A stretch of 64,000 nucleotides of DNA from Drosophila miranda. Lineage: Eukaryota > Arthropoda > Insecta > Diptera > Drosophilidae. The DNA is taken from positions 9,941,001 to 10,005,000 of the forward strand of contig NW_022881614.1 in assembly GCF_003369915.1 (NCBI RefSeq). The letters are read 5' to 3'. The position numbers were made by a program, and so were the translations under genes. Positions 33,152 to 44,183 of the stretch are shown piece after piece. The first letter of the stretch is position 1. Every line of letters begins with the position of its first letter. The notes below the pieces were generated by a model. It was not told the origin of the DNA. It ran no database searches and saw only the letters and a list, made by a program, of their open reading frames with translations.

Positions 33152-33414
33152 GTCTTTTCTGGGTGTCTGTCTGCGTGTGCTAACGTGCCACCTCTGTTGT
33201 TGAGCTTCGAAGGGTAACTGAAACAGACTTGGCCAACATCTCTCGTTCGTTCCAGCAGTTCATCGTCGTGGATACCAGACCCAAAAACAGGTCTTTGCCT
33301 GACGCCACAAATTTCCGAGCTGCGCCAAAGCTTCGCGATGATTCCGTAACTTGTTTTTAACATATTATTGCATAAGTACAGTGAGTACACAAGTATGTAC
33401 AGTAGTAATAAAGT

Positions 33415-34450
33415 TCAAACCATTTCGGTCATCGTCTGGGCAATCCAATCGGTATACTCCGAGACTCTCGTATAGACGCCCGGGAACATGGCATTGGCAC
33501 AGCCCAGGCCCCAGGACACAATGCCGTAGAGTCGCATGCGTCCATTGATGCTGGTTATCAGCGGACCACCGGAATCCCCCTGGCAACTATTGCGACCAAC
33601 CTGCGGGGTGCCAGCACAGAACATGCTGCTGGTCACGGTGCCAGTGCCAAAGCAGTTTCGGATACACTGCGACTGATCCCGCTGCTGGACAACCGTGTAT
33701 CGCAGGCGCTTCTCCGGCTGCATTTGGGAGATCGACTGGCTGCCCCAGCCGCTGACAAAGAACTGAGCCGATGGCTGGATGTGGTCCTGCTTTGCGGCCA
33801 GGACAATGGGCTGGATGTTGCCGCTGTAGACGAGTGGCTGCTGCAGCTGAATCAGCGCAATGTCGTTGTTCATGTGCGTGGGCTGGTGGAACTTGGGGTG
33901 CGTAACGATGCGTTGGATGCGAATGTAGCTGCCGCCAGTGGCTCATTCGCTGCTGCCGGCTCTAATCACATAGTACTGCGGCTTGCTGTACTCCAGCACA
34001 CAGTGGACGGCGGTCAGGATGTGGGTGGGCGAGAGGATAGCGCCGCCACAGGCATGTCGCGTGCCTAGCTGCAGCGAGATCTGGTGCGGGAAGGGGATAA
34101 TGTTCGTCTCCCAGCCGCCCACAATGCGGCCATCCTGCTGCCCAGCGGTGATGTTCTGCGCCCCAGCCGTCTAGATAAACCAAAGCGATATCCCCAAGCG
34201 TAAACTAATCATCTTGCTTCCAGTGTTCAACTGCGTTACATCGTACTGATAGCCAACGTGCTGCAGGATCAGGCTCATCTTCTGCAGATTCTGAGAGCTG
34301 TGATCCGACACAACATCGACCTGAGTAAAGTTCTTCAGAGTCTGATGCATAATCTGAAGGAGAAAAAACTGGAATTTATTGATTCTGATAAGAAAGAAGA
34401 AGAATTAATGCTCACCTCATTGGTTTTGGGTGCCTTTTGTTCCTTTCGGC
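33415..34450 (-). pseudogene. S1-family serine protease with premature stops, copy A
   Basis: The catalytic domain starts at GRIVGGWETN. It has His in LTAVHC, Asp in NNDIALIQL and Ser in CQGDSGGPL. The residue six before that Ser is Asn instead of the trypsin Asp. TGA at 33943-33945 interrupts the domain in GSSE/ATGGSY, probably a TGG codon lost. The 5' side has two readings. In one, ATG at 34210-34212 opens a leader with TAG at codon 14 (34171-34173). In the other, exons 34416-34450 (QKAPKTNE) and about 34213-34353 (IMHQTLKNFTQVDVVSDHSS) encode an N-terminal pro-region, joined through a short intron whose donor is now AT. The upstream exon stops at a DINE junction near 34450. It looks like a dead gene. 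Confidence 0.78.
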
Positions 34451-35267
34451 GATAAAAATGATCTGATCTGATCCAGATTCAGCAATCTGATAGATATGGT
34501 CATTATCTATGATTCTGCGTTTTTAGTTTTCTCGAATGTGCAATATTGTGGATGCAACAGATTTTCGTCCTTTGTGTGGGCGGAAGGGGGTGGGGCGAAA
34601 TTTTGAGATACACGTTTTATAGTAAGATCTAACAGGAGTGCGGATAACAAATTTGGTTACTCTAGCCTTAATAGTCTCTGAGATTTTTGAATATCCCCAG
34701 ATTTTAGTCCTTTGCGGGGGCGGAAGGGGGTGTGGCGAAATTTTGAAACAAACCAAATTTGGTTGCTCTAGCTTTTGTAGTCTCTGAGATCTAGGCGCTA
34801 ATGTTTTACTCTAAGCAAAGCCGCCTATGCTACGTGTGTGTTAGAGAGAGACAGGGCGAGAAAAAATGAAATTGTTTTCTTGATGCTGGCTATAATAATA
34901 ATACGATCCAATTCAGATTCTGCAGTCTTAAAGATACTCTACAATTATACGTTTTTGGTTTTTTCATATCTTTAAAATTGTGGATGCCACAGATTTTCAT
35001 CCTTTGTGGGGGCGGAAGTGGGCGGGGCACAGAAGTCTGGATCCAAAACATCGTTGCTCTAGCTCTTATAGTCTTTGAGCACTAGGCGCTGAAGGGGACG
35101 GACAGACGGACGGACGGACAGACGGACAGACGGACAGACAGACAGGGCTCAATCGACTCGGCTGTTGATGCTGATCCAGAACATATATACTTTATGGGGT
35201 CGGAAACGATTCCTTCTGGACGTTACACACATCCACTTTTACCAAAAATCTAATATACCCCAATACT
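34451..35267 (-). mobile_element. DINE-1-like element, truncated at both ends
   Basis: Minus-strand DINE sequence from the GATCAGATCATTTTTATAGCC region to TACCCCAATACTCA. Its 5' terminus is lost to a small deletion that also removed the start of the adjacent inverted-repeat transposon. It interrupts the 5' end of the protease gene. Confidence 0.85.
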
Positions 35268-35930
35268 CAACACTTTTTCCCTTTGCTGTCTCGTCACTGA
35301 CAAAACCGAAAAAGACCACGAAGACACGGTCTCTCACTGAGCAGAACACTTTTTGTCTCTTCGCTTGTGTTATGTGTTTCGGGTGAGCCCGCCACACGAT
35401 CGTGTCTCACAATAACAACTTAGAGAGACACTTTGGTCAAGCGTTCACAGCAAAAGTGTCTTTAGATGAGCAGAACCAAAAAAGTGTCTGAGTAAAGTGT
35501 TTTTAGTTTTTTTTTCGTGTATATGTTTATTTATTCATGTTTTCCGCATCTTTTGGGCTATTGTATTGTAATATGTATATTTATTTGCAAAATTGGCAAA
35601 CGAACATTTTCGTTTTGCTTTTCACGATTCATTTTAAGTTCCAATAGTCAAACCGTATAGAATTCACACAAATTGATAGTTGCCATAAGCATCACACGTA
35701 CAAGCACGCATACATACGCAAAAGACACTTTGTTCGTTCACTCGCGACAGATGCTCAGTGAAAAACAGGAACAAAAGAGAAGTGAAAAAATCGGTCTTTG
35801 CTTGAGCGAAGAGCGAGTTGAGCAAAAACAGATTTGATCGGTTCTTTTCAGTCCATTTTCTCAATGTGTCCGTCAATGAGAGGTTTTTATCAGACACGCC
35901 GAAAGTGTCAACAGTTATTTGCGAGCTATG
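35268..35930. mobile_element. TIR transposon (hAT/MITE-like), left end deleted, copy A
   Basis: Same element as 41317-41999 but missing the first 20 bp or so, including the left CATAGCTCGCAAA terminus. The right terminus TTTGCGAGCTATG is present at 35918-35930. No transposase frame is visible. Confidence 0.65.
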
Positions 35931-36351
35931 GTTAAAAACCTGTTGCGGATATTGAGAAGAGTTCAAGGCGATCAGCTGTTTTTGCGATTAATCAATATAT
36001 CGATATATATTTTTGACTTCATTGGATAATATATTTATAGGTGATTGTTTTAAGCTGGCATGTCATGCCGATGCACAAGAAAATATCGTTATTTATATGC
36101 GATAAGAGAAACGAATTCGGCGGCCTATTTTTAATTGCTCCTCCACCTTTGCGTGATCCAATGCTGTTTGCTGTGTGCCGGGCTATGCTCTACAGAATCC
36201 TTAGTTGTAGATATTGACCCTAAGCGGTTAGCTTGTTTTTATGTGCTTAGCGATAGTTGTCACGTGTAGAATGTATACTTGGAGGCGCTACTGAGCCGTG
36301 TAGTTGGTATGTCGATGTCATGTATCAAACTTAAGCGAATTTTTAAATCAA

Positions 36352-36518
36352 TTAATGGGCTACATCCTTTCCCGCCGAGGGCAAAGAAGGATCGTTCTCC
36401 ATCTCGAATACCCACGTCTGGTTGCCAATGACGAGGCGGTAGCGATCCACCTCCTCTTTCATGTAGGTGGTCAACAGACCGCCGTCGGACAGGCATCTCG
36501 ACCTTGTCGTAGTAAAAA
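36352..36518 (-). pseudogene. Acetyl-CoA carboxylase gene fragment, copy A
   Basis: The minus-strand frame reads [15 protein letters not shown] and then [34 protein letters not shown] and a stop at 36352-36354. In acetyl-CoA carboxylase these blocks lie just before the biotinyl lysine motif. The residues that normally separate FTATRS from LSDGGLL, the stretch after GGLL, and the RS of LRSPSAGK are missing. The piece therefore carries several in-frame deletions and ends before the biotin site. No flanking exons are seen. It is an isolated genomic fragment, not a gene. Confidence 0.7.
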
Positions 36519-36631
36519 TAACAAATGCTTTTTTTTTATCAGAAATCCTATTTGTGGGTACATTTTCTTTAAAAACGGACTAAATTCAATGGAAATTTCT
36601 GTCTTTTATCACATATTTGTTATAGGCAATG

Positions 36632-37093
36632 TCATCCCGAGTTCCTGTATCTTCTTCTGAAGCAGTGGTTCACATTCGGTTTGATTCCCTGGCAGCGGTT
36701 ATTCCATGCCACCCATGCTGAAAAGCCCTGCTGGCGTCTGATGTACTTGGCGCAGGCAATGGAGTACCTGATATCGTCGCTAATTAGCAGACGGCAGGGC
36801 AGTCGACAGAGATCCGTGAAGGGACGACCGTCCGCTGACTTGCACCAGTATCTATCGTTGATCTGGAAGAGACCCCAGTCCACAGAGCCATCCACATTGG
36901 AGGGATTGATGGCTTTGCTGTTAAAGGAGCTCTCACCCTCCACGAGGCAGAGCCAAACGGGCAGCTCGCCGTAGGGCACGCCATACCGATAGAGCTGGCG
37001 GGCCAGGCTGCACCTTCCCACCTGGCGGGCGCTGGCCAACGATGATAGCCAAGAAACCAATAGCCCCAGCAGCCACAGCACCTTCATCTTCAA
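36632..37093 (-). CDS. C-type lysozyme, intact, copy A
   Basis: A complete 153-aa frame. Signal peptide MKMKVLWLLGLLVSWLSSLASA, then mature RQVGRCSLARQL. All eight family cysteines appear to be present. Catalytic Glu is in CLVEGESSF and catalytic Asp in GSVDWGLFQIN, the positions of E35 and D52 in chicken lysozyme. The C-terminal extension HCFRRRYRNSG is basic. A TATA box lies 41 bp upstream. C-type lysozymes hydrolyse peptidoglycan and in flies serve digestion or immunity. The protein is identical to copy B. The two nucleotide differences I see in the ORF are synonymous. Confidence 0.93.
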   Translation of the reverse strand: MKMKVLWLLGLLVSWLSSLASARQVGRCSLARQLYRYGVPYGELPVWLCLVEGESSFNSKAINPSNVDGSVDWGLFQINDRYWCKSADGRPFTDLCRLPCRLLISDDIRYSIACAKYIRRQQGFSAWVAWNNRCQGIKPNVNHCFRRRYRNSG

Positions 37094-37133
37094 TCTGCAT
37101 GAACTGTGGGCCCCTCTGGGCTGGCGACCAGGG

Positions 37134-37140
37134 TTTTATA
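37134..37140 (-). promoter_or_regulatory. TATA box of lysozyme copy A
   Basis: TATAAAA on the minus strand, 41 bp upstream of the ATG at 37093, conserved in the duplicate at 43203-43209. Confidence 0.7.
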
Positions 37141-38103
37141 GCCCCACAGCGCGTTCTGAATGATTACTTAGGCGCTTGGGCCACTCACTCTGACAGCTCT
37201 GAAGGGGGCCCACACTCGAGCATAAATCATGAACACTGGACGGCAAAGTGGGCTAAGATCTGCATGGCATAGGCACATCTAATGTGATGCGGCTCCCCGA
37301 ATCCGGCTGATCAGTGTTACATTTAGGTTGGACTTTCAATTCTCGAGCACCAGCGAGCGATCCAGCCAGTTTTCGGTAATATATGGAGTGGGGGGCCCAG
37401 TTTCACTTTCAATAAATTCTTTTGTTTCCCCCATCTAGCCCGTATGGTGTTATTTAACAATAATGACAGCTGGAGGGGGCTGGAGCACTTGAGATAGCGT
37501 CGCGTGTGCTCGCACGAAAAGTTGAGGGAAAAGTCATTCAACTTTTGAACAACATGTTTCTTGTCAAAAGTTTATATAAAAATATGCAACAAAATACATA
37601 AAAAAGATCTTAAAAATATATAATATATAAAGATTATCTTCGGTTATCGCATGTCCTGCAGTCTGTAAATATCAAGTGATGTTGGATGTAAATAAGATTC
37701 CTGCTAAACGATATCTAATCTCAGTCACCACCCAGCCACCGCGATAAGCAAACGTCTCCACACACATTATGGATAGAGCTGTAATTGGCAGCATAAAAGC
37801 CAGATACGAGAGCATAGGTTTGAACTATACTTCCATTGCCGCCTATCTATAAGACGTCGCCAAATCTTATCTGCAGATGGTAAAGATTTTAGGGTCCCAT
37901 TATAGAACGCGGGGCAACAATGTTCATTTGTTCAGCCCACGATTAAATGCTTATAGATACGTCTACTCGTATATAAGTGCTTATAGTATAAACCGGTTTA
38001 CAGACCCACCAAAATCGCACACTTGACACACAAAAAAAACGACTTACAAAAGCCGGCAAAACGAATTAGAGGGTGCCTCTTCCAAAACAGATAATTAATC
38101 AAG
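37141..38103. other. Lysozyme upstream region, no gene recognised
   Basis: AT-rich and duplicated at 43210-44180. It may hold lysozyme control elements. No ORF is supported. Confidence 0.4.
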
Positions 38104-38820
38104 CCGAAAAAAAACGAGGGGGAACGTTGTGAGTTGCTGCGGACACCGCAACTCTACGGTTATACCCGATACTAAGTCAGTATGGCTCTCCTCCGGCAGA
38201 CGCCGCTAATATTAAACGACACGACAAAGAGTGCGTGCGAGAGAGACAGAAAATCAGTCTGAGCGTGACGTCACCGCTGCGTAGCCACTGCAAATTGATT
38301 TCTTGCTGTTGGCTACAAAAATGATCCGATCTCTTCCAGATTCAGCAATCTGATAGATATGGTCATTATCTATGATTCTGCGAATGTGCAATATTGTGGA
38401 TGCAACAGATTTTTGTCCTTTGGGTGGGCGGAAAGGGGTGGGGCGAAATTCTGAGATATACGTTTTATAGTGAGATCTAACAGAAGTGCGGATACCAAAT
38501 TTGGTTACTCTAGCCTTAATAGTCTCTGAGATTTTTGAATATCCCCAGATTTTCGTTCTTTGCGGGGGCGGAAGGGGGTGTGGCGAAATTTTGGAACAAA
38601 CTCGTCTCGGTCCGATATATTAGGAGTGTGGATACCAAATTTGGTTGCTCTAGCTTTTATAGTCTCTGAGATCTAGGCGCTAATGTTTTACTCTAAGCAA
38701 AGCCGCCGGCGAGAAAAAATGAAATTGTTTTCTTGATGCTGGCTATAATAATAATACGATCCAATTCAGATTCCGCAGTCTTAAAGATATGGTCATTCTC
38801 TACAATTCTACGTTTTTGGT
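38104..38820 (-). mobile_element. DINE-1-like element truncated at the duplication junction
   Basis: Begins with the reversed 3' end CGAGGGGGAACGTTGTGAGTTGC and stops at CGTTTTTGGT, where copy B of the duplication starts. In copy B the same DINE continues to its 5' end, so the truncation is a product of the duplication. Confidence 0.9.
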
Positions 38821-39184
38821 TCTGCGCTTGGCTGCCTTGACGGCGGCACTGTCCTCCAGCTTGTGGCTCAGCTGAGGGTGGAAGCCGTTCTCATCGTCCA
38901 CATACTGAACGGTGCGCACCTGGTTCTTGGGATCCACGTAGGAGAAGGCGCCGCGGATGACGCCCGTCCAGCCTGATAGCTAAACACGTACGGATTGGCC
39001 GGACTGTGGGTCTCGTGGTTGACAAGATGAGACACATCTGAGGCGACTCTGGTGGCACTCAGTGCGCATACGACCTTCGTGACAAAATCAAAAATCAGGA
39101 AGAGTGGGCGCCCGTTAGGTCATTGTGGCTGAGGCAATCACTCCTACGACTTACCAAAATGATCATCAACTGCTTCATGGCCAT
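38821..39184 (-). pseudogene. RR cuticle protein gene fragment, copy B
   Basis: Contains exon 1 (ATG at 39184) and most of exon 2, with the same frameshift as copy A. It lacks the end of exon 2 and all of exon 3, being cut at the duplication junction. Confidence 0.8.
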
Positions 39185-39447
39185 GTCTTTCCTGGGTGTC
39201 TGTTTGGGTGTGCTAACGTGCCACCTCTGTTGTTGAGCTTCGAAGGGTAACTGAAACAGACTTGGCCAACATCTCTCGTTCGTTCCAGCAGTTCATCGTC
39301 GTGGATACCAGACCCAAAAACAGGTCTTTGCCTGACGCCACAAATTTCCGAGCTGCGCCAAAGCTTCGCGATGATTCCGTAACTTGTTTTTAACATATTA
39401 TTGCATAAGTACAGTGAGTACACAAGTATGTACAGTAGTAATAAAGT

Positions 39448-40483
39448 TCAAACCATTTCGGTCATCGTCTGGGCAATCCAATCGGTATACTCCGAGACTC
39501 TCGTATAGACGCCCGGGAACATGGCATTGGCACAGCCCAGGCCCCAGGACACAATGCCGTAGAGTCGCATGCGTCCATTGATGCTGGTTATCAGCGGACC
39601 ACCGGAATCCCCCTGGCAACTATTGCGACCACCCTGCGGGGTGCCAGCACAGAACATGCTGCTGGTCACGGTGCCAGTGCCAAAGCAGTTTCGGATACAC
39701 TGCGACTGATCCCGCTGCTGGACAACCGTGTATCGCAGGCGCTTCTCCGGCTGCATTTGGGAGATCGACTGGCTGCCCCAGCCGCTGACAAAGAACTGAG
39801 CCGATGGCTGGATGTGGTCCTGCTTTGCGGCCAGGACAATGGGCTGGATGTTGCCGCTGTAGACGAGTGGCTGCTGCAGCTGAATCAGCGCAATGTCGTT
39901 GTTCATGTGCGTGGGCTGGTGGAACTTGGGGTGCGTAACGATGCGTTGGATGCGAATGTAGCTGCCGCCAGTGGCTCATTCGCTGCTGCCGGCTCTAATC
40001 ACATAGTACTGCGGCTTGCTGTACTCCAGCACACAGTGGACGGCGGTCAGGATGTGGGTGGGCGAGAGGATAGCGCCGCCACAGGCATGTCGCGTGCCTA
40101 GCTGCAGCGAGATCTGGTGCGGAAAGTGGATAATGTTCGTCTCCCAGCCGCCCACAATGCGGCCATCCTGCTGCCCAGCGGTGATGTTCTGCGCCCCAGC
40201 CGTCTAGATAAACCAAAGCGATATCCCCAAGCGTAAACTAATCATCTTGCTTCCAGTGTTCAACTGCGTTACATCGTACTGATAGCCAACGTGCTGCAGG
40301 ATCAGGCTCATCTTCTGCAGATTCTGAGAGCTGTGATCCGACACAACATCGACCTGAGTAAAGTTCTTCAGAGTCTGATGCATAATCTGAAGGAGAAAAA
40401 ACTGGAATTTATTGATTCTGATAAGAAAGAAGAAGAATTAATGCTCACCTCATTGGTTTTGGATGCCTTTTGTTCCTTTCGGC
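39448..40483 (-). pseudogene. S1-family serine protease with premature stops, copy B
   Basis: Same structure and same lesions as copy A (TGA at 39976-39978, TAG at 40204-40206), so both predate the duplication. One coding difference is seen: the stretch before the active-site Ser reads CAGTPQGGRNSC here and PQVGRNSC in copy A. Confidence 0.8.
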
Positions 40484-41316
40484 TATAAAAATGATCTGAT
40501 CTGATCCAGATTCAGCAATCTGATAGATATGGTCATTATCTATGATTCTGCGTTTTTAGTTTTCTCGAATGTGCAATATTGTGGATGCAACAGATTTTCG
40601 TCCTTTGTGTGGGCGGAAGGGGGTGGGGCGAAATTTTGAGATACACGTTTTATAGTAAGATCTAACAGGAGTGCGGATAACAAATTTGGTTACTCTAGCC
40701 TTAATAGTCTCTGAGATTTTTGAATATCCCCAGATTTTCGTCCTTTGCGGGGGCGGAAGGGGGTGTGGCGAAATTTTGAAACAAACCAAATTTGGTTGCT
40801 CTAACTTTTGTAGTCTCTGAGATCTAGGCGCTAATGTTTTACTCTAAGCAAAGCCGCCTATGCTACGTGTGTGTTAGAGAGAGACAGGGCGAGAAAAAAT
40901 GAAATTGTTTTCTTGATGCTGGCTATAATAATAATACGATCCAATTCAGATTCTGCAGTCTTAAAGATACTCTACAATTATACGTTTTTGGTTTTTTCAT
41001 ATCTTTAAAATTGTGGATGCCACAGATTTTCATCCTTTGTGGGGGCGGAAGTGGGCGGGGCACAGAAGTCTGGATCCAAAACATCGTTGCTCTAGCTCTT
41101 ATAGTCTTTGAGCACTAGGCGCTGAAGGGGACGGACAGACGGACGGACGGACAGACGGACAGACAGACAGGGCTCAATCGACTCGGCTGTTGATGCTGAT
41201 CCAGAACATATATACTTTATGGGGTCGGAAACGATTCCTTCTGGACGTTACACACATCCACTTTTACCAAAAATCTAATATACCCCAATACTCATTTTGA
41301 GTATCGGGTATAAAAA
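40484..41316 (-). mobile_element. DINE-1-like element, 5' end intact, copy B
   Basis: As in copy A but retaining the 5' terminus CATTTTGAGTATCGGGTATAA. It abuts the TIR transposon at 41317. Confidence 0.85.
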
Positions 41317-41999
41317 CATAGCTCGCAAACGACGGTCAACACTTTTTCCCTTTGCTGTCTCGTCACTGACAAAACCGAAAAAGACCACGAAGACACGGTC
41401 TCTCACTGAGCAGAACACTTTTTGTCTCTTCGCTTGTGTTATGTGTTTCGGGTGAGCCCGACACACGATCGTGTCTCACAATAACAACTTAGAGAGACAC
41501 TTTGGTCAAGCGTTCACAGCAAAAGTGTCTTTAGATGAGCAGAACCAAAAAAGTGTCTGAGTAAAGTGTTTTTAGTTTTTTTTTCGTGTATATGTTTATT
41601 TATTCATGTTTTCCGCATCTTTTGGGCTATTGTATTGTAATATGTATATTTATTTGCAAAATTGGCAAACGAACATTTTCGTTTTGCTTTTCACGATTCA
41701 TTTTAAGTTCCAATAGTCAAACCGTATAGAATTCACACAAATTGATAGTTGCCATAAGCATCACACGTACAAGCACGCATACATACGCAAAAGACACTTT
41801 GTTCGTTCACTCGCGACAGATGCTCAGTGAAAAACAGGAACAAAAGAGAAGTGAAAAAATCGGTCTTTGCTTGAGCGAAGAGCGAGTTGAGCAAAAACAG
41901 ATTTGATCGGTTCTTTTCAGTCCATTTTCTCAATGTGTCCGTCAATGAGAGGTTTTTATCAGACACGCCGAAAGTGTCAACAGTTATTTGCGAGCTATG
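41317..41999. mobile_element. TIR transposon (hAT/MITE-like), complete, non-coding
   Basis: 683 bp bounded by imperfect inverted repeats of about 29 bp: CATAGCTCGCAAACGACGGT on the left and, reverse-complemented, CATAGCTCGCAAATAACTGT on the right, both followed by CAACACTTT/TGACACTTT. The flanks TATAAAAA and GTTAAAAA could be a decayed 8-bp target duplication. The interior carries many copies of the motif AAGTGTC/GACACTT in both orientations, like transposase-binding subterminal repeats. No transposase frame. The family is not identified. Confidence 0.65.
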
Positions 42000-42420
42000 G
42001 TTAAAAACCTGTTGCGGATATTGAGAAGAGTTCAAGGCGATCAGCTGTTTTTGCGATTAATCAATATATCGATATATATTTTTGACTTCATTGGATAATA
42101 TATTTATAGGTGATTGTTTTAAGCTGGCATGTCATGCCGATGCACAAGAAAATATCGTTATTTATATGCGATAAGAGAAACGAATTCGGCGGCCTATTTT
42201 TAATTGCTCCTCCACCTTTGCGTGATCCAATGCTGTTTGCTGTGTGCCGGGCTATGCTCTACAGAATCCTTAGTTGTAGATATTGACCGTAAGCGGTTAG
42301 CTTGTTTTTATGTGCTTAGCGATAGTTGTCACGTGTAGAATGTATACTTGGAGGCGCTACTGAGCCGTGTAGTTGGTATGTCGATGTCATGTATCAAACT
42401 TAAGCGAATTTTTAAATCAA

Positions 42421-42587
42421 TTAATGGGCTACATCCTTTCCCGCCGAGGGCAAAGAAGGATCGTTCTCCATCTCGAATACCCACGTCTGGTTGCCAATGA
42501 CGAGGCGGTAGCGATCCACCTCCTCTTTCATGTAGGTGGTCAACAGACCGCCGTCGGACAGGCATCTCGACCTTGTCGTAGTAAAAA
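42421..42587 (-). pseudogene. Acetyl-CoA carboxylase gene fragment, copy B
   Basis: Identical in reading to 36352-36518, with the same deletions. Confidence 0.7.
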
Positions 42588-42700
42588 TAACAAATGCTTT
42601 TTTTTTATCAGAAATCCTATTTGTGGGTACATTTTCTTTAAAAACGGACTAAATTCAATGGAAATTTCTGTCTTTTATCACATATTTGTTATAGGCAATG

Positions 42701-43162
42701 TCATCCCGAGTTCCTGTATCTTCTTCTGAAGCAGTGGTTCACATTCGGTTTGATTCCCTGGCAGCGGTTATTCCATGCCACCCATGCTGAAAAGCCCTGC
42801 TGGCGTCTGATGTACTTGGCGCAGGCAATGGAGTACCTGATGTCGTCGCTAATTAGCAGACGGCAGGGCAGTCGACAGAGATCCGTGAAGGGACGACCGT
42901 CCGCTGACTTGCACCAGTATCTATCGTTGATCTGAAAGAGACCCCAGTCCACAGAGCCATCCACATTGGAGGGATTGATGGCTTTGCTGTTAAAGGAGCT
43001 CTCACCCTCCACGAGGCAGAGCCAAACGGGCAGCTCGCCGTAGGGCACGCCATACCGATAGAGCTGGCGGGCCAGGCTGCACCTTCCCACCTGGCGGGCG
43101 CTGGCCAACGATGATAGCCAAGAAACCAATAGCCCCAGCAGCCACAGCACCTTCATCTTCAA
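42701..43162 (-). CDS. C-type lysozyme, intact, copy B
   Basis: Same 153-aa protein as copy A. Two synonymous differences are seen: GAT/GAC in ISDDIRYS and TTC/TTT in WGLFQIN. The start, signal peptide, eight cysteines and both catalytic acids are intact. The upstream region, including the TATA box at 43203-43209, is duplicated with it, so both copies could be expressed. Confidence 0.93.
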   Translation of the reverse strand: MKMKVLWLLGLLVSWLSSLASARQVGRCSLARQLYRYGVPYGELPVWLCLVEGESSFNSKAINPSNVDGSVDWGLFQINDRYWCKSADGRPFTDLCRLPCRLLISDDIRYSIACAKYIRRQQGFSAWVAWNNRCQGIKPNVNHCFRRRYRNSG

Positions 43163-43202
43163 TCTGCATGAACTGTGGGCCCCTCTGGGCTGGCGACCAG
43201 GG

Positions 43203-43209
43203 TTTTATA
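43203..43209 (-). promoter_or_regulatory. TATA box of lysozyme copy B
   Basis: TATAAAA, 41 bp upstream of the ATG at 43162. Confidence 0.7.
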
Positions 43210-44183
43210 GCCCCACAGCGCGTTCTGAATGATTACTTAGGCGCTTGGGCCACTCACTCTGACAGCTCTGAAGGGGGCCCACACTCGAGCATAAATCATG
43301 AACACTGGACGGCAAAGTGGGCTAAGATCTGCATGGCATAGGCACATCTAATGTGATGCGGCTCCCCGAATCCGGCTGATCAGTGTTACATTTAGGTTGG
43401 ACTTTCAATTCTCGAGCACCAGCGAGCGATCCAGCCAGTTTTCGGATATATATGGAGTGGGGGGCCCAGTTTCACTTTCAATAAATTCTTTTGTTTCCCC
43501 CATCTAGATCGTATGGTGTTATTTAACAATAATGACAGCTGGAGGGGGCTGGAGCACTTGAGATAGCGTCGCGTGTCCTCGCACGAAAAGTTGAGGGAAA
43601 AGTCATTCAACTTTTGAACAACATGTTTCTTGTCAAAAGTTTATATAAAAATATGCAACAAAATACATAAAAAAGATCTTAAAAATATATAATATATAAA
43701 GATTATCTTCGGTTATCGCATGTCCTGCAGTCTGTAAATATCAAGTGATGTTGGATGTAAATAAGATTCCTGCTAAACGATATCTAATCTCAGTCACCAC
43801 CCAGCCACCGCGATAAGCAAACGTCTCCACACACATTATGGATAGAGCTGTAATTGGCAGCATAAAAGCCAGATACGAGAGCATAGGTTTGAACTATACT
43901 TCCATTGCCGCCTATCTATAAGACGTCGCCAAATCTTATCTGCAGATGGTAAAGATTTTAGGGTCCCATTATAGAACGCGGGGCAACAATGTTCATTTGT
44001 TCAGCCCACGATTAAATGCTTATAGATACGTCTACTCGTATATAAGTGCTTATAGTATAAACCGGTTTACAGACCCACCAAAATCGCACACTTGACACAC
44101 AAAAAAAACGACTTACAAAAGCCGGCAAAACGAATTAGAGGGTGCCTCTTCCAAAACAGATAATTAATCAAGCCGAAAAAAAA

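Larger units (their letters stand above)
32788..38820. repeat. 6.0-kb direct tandem duplication, copy A
   Basis: 6033 bp, repeated head-to-tail at 38821-44889 with very few differences. The junction at 38820/38821 joins DINE sequence (CTACGTTTTTGGT) to the middle of the cuticle gene (TCTGCGCTTGGCTG). Here the left edge is continuous with the intact 5' side of the cuticle gene. Confidence 0.95.

Noticed and set aside
33724-34068. Plus-strand frame opposite the serine protease
   Set aside because: It is the complement of the catalytic domain and has no homology of its own.
36260-36496. A 78-codon frame ([16 protein letters not shown]) near the lysozyme
   Set aside because: Out-of-frame reading of the acetyl-CoA carboxylase fragment.
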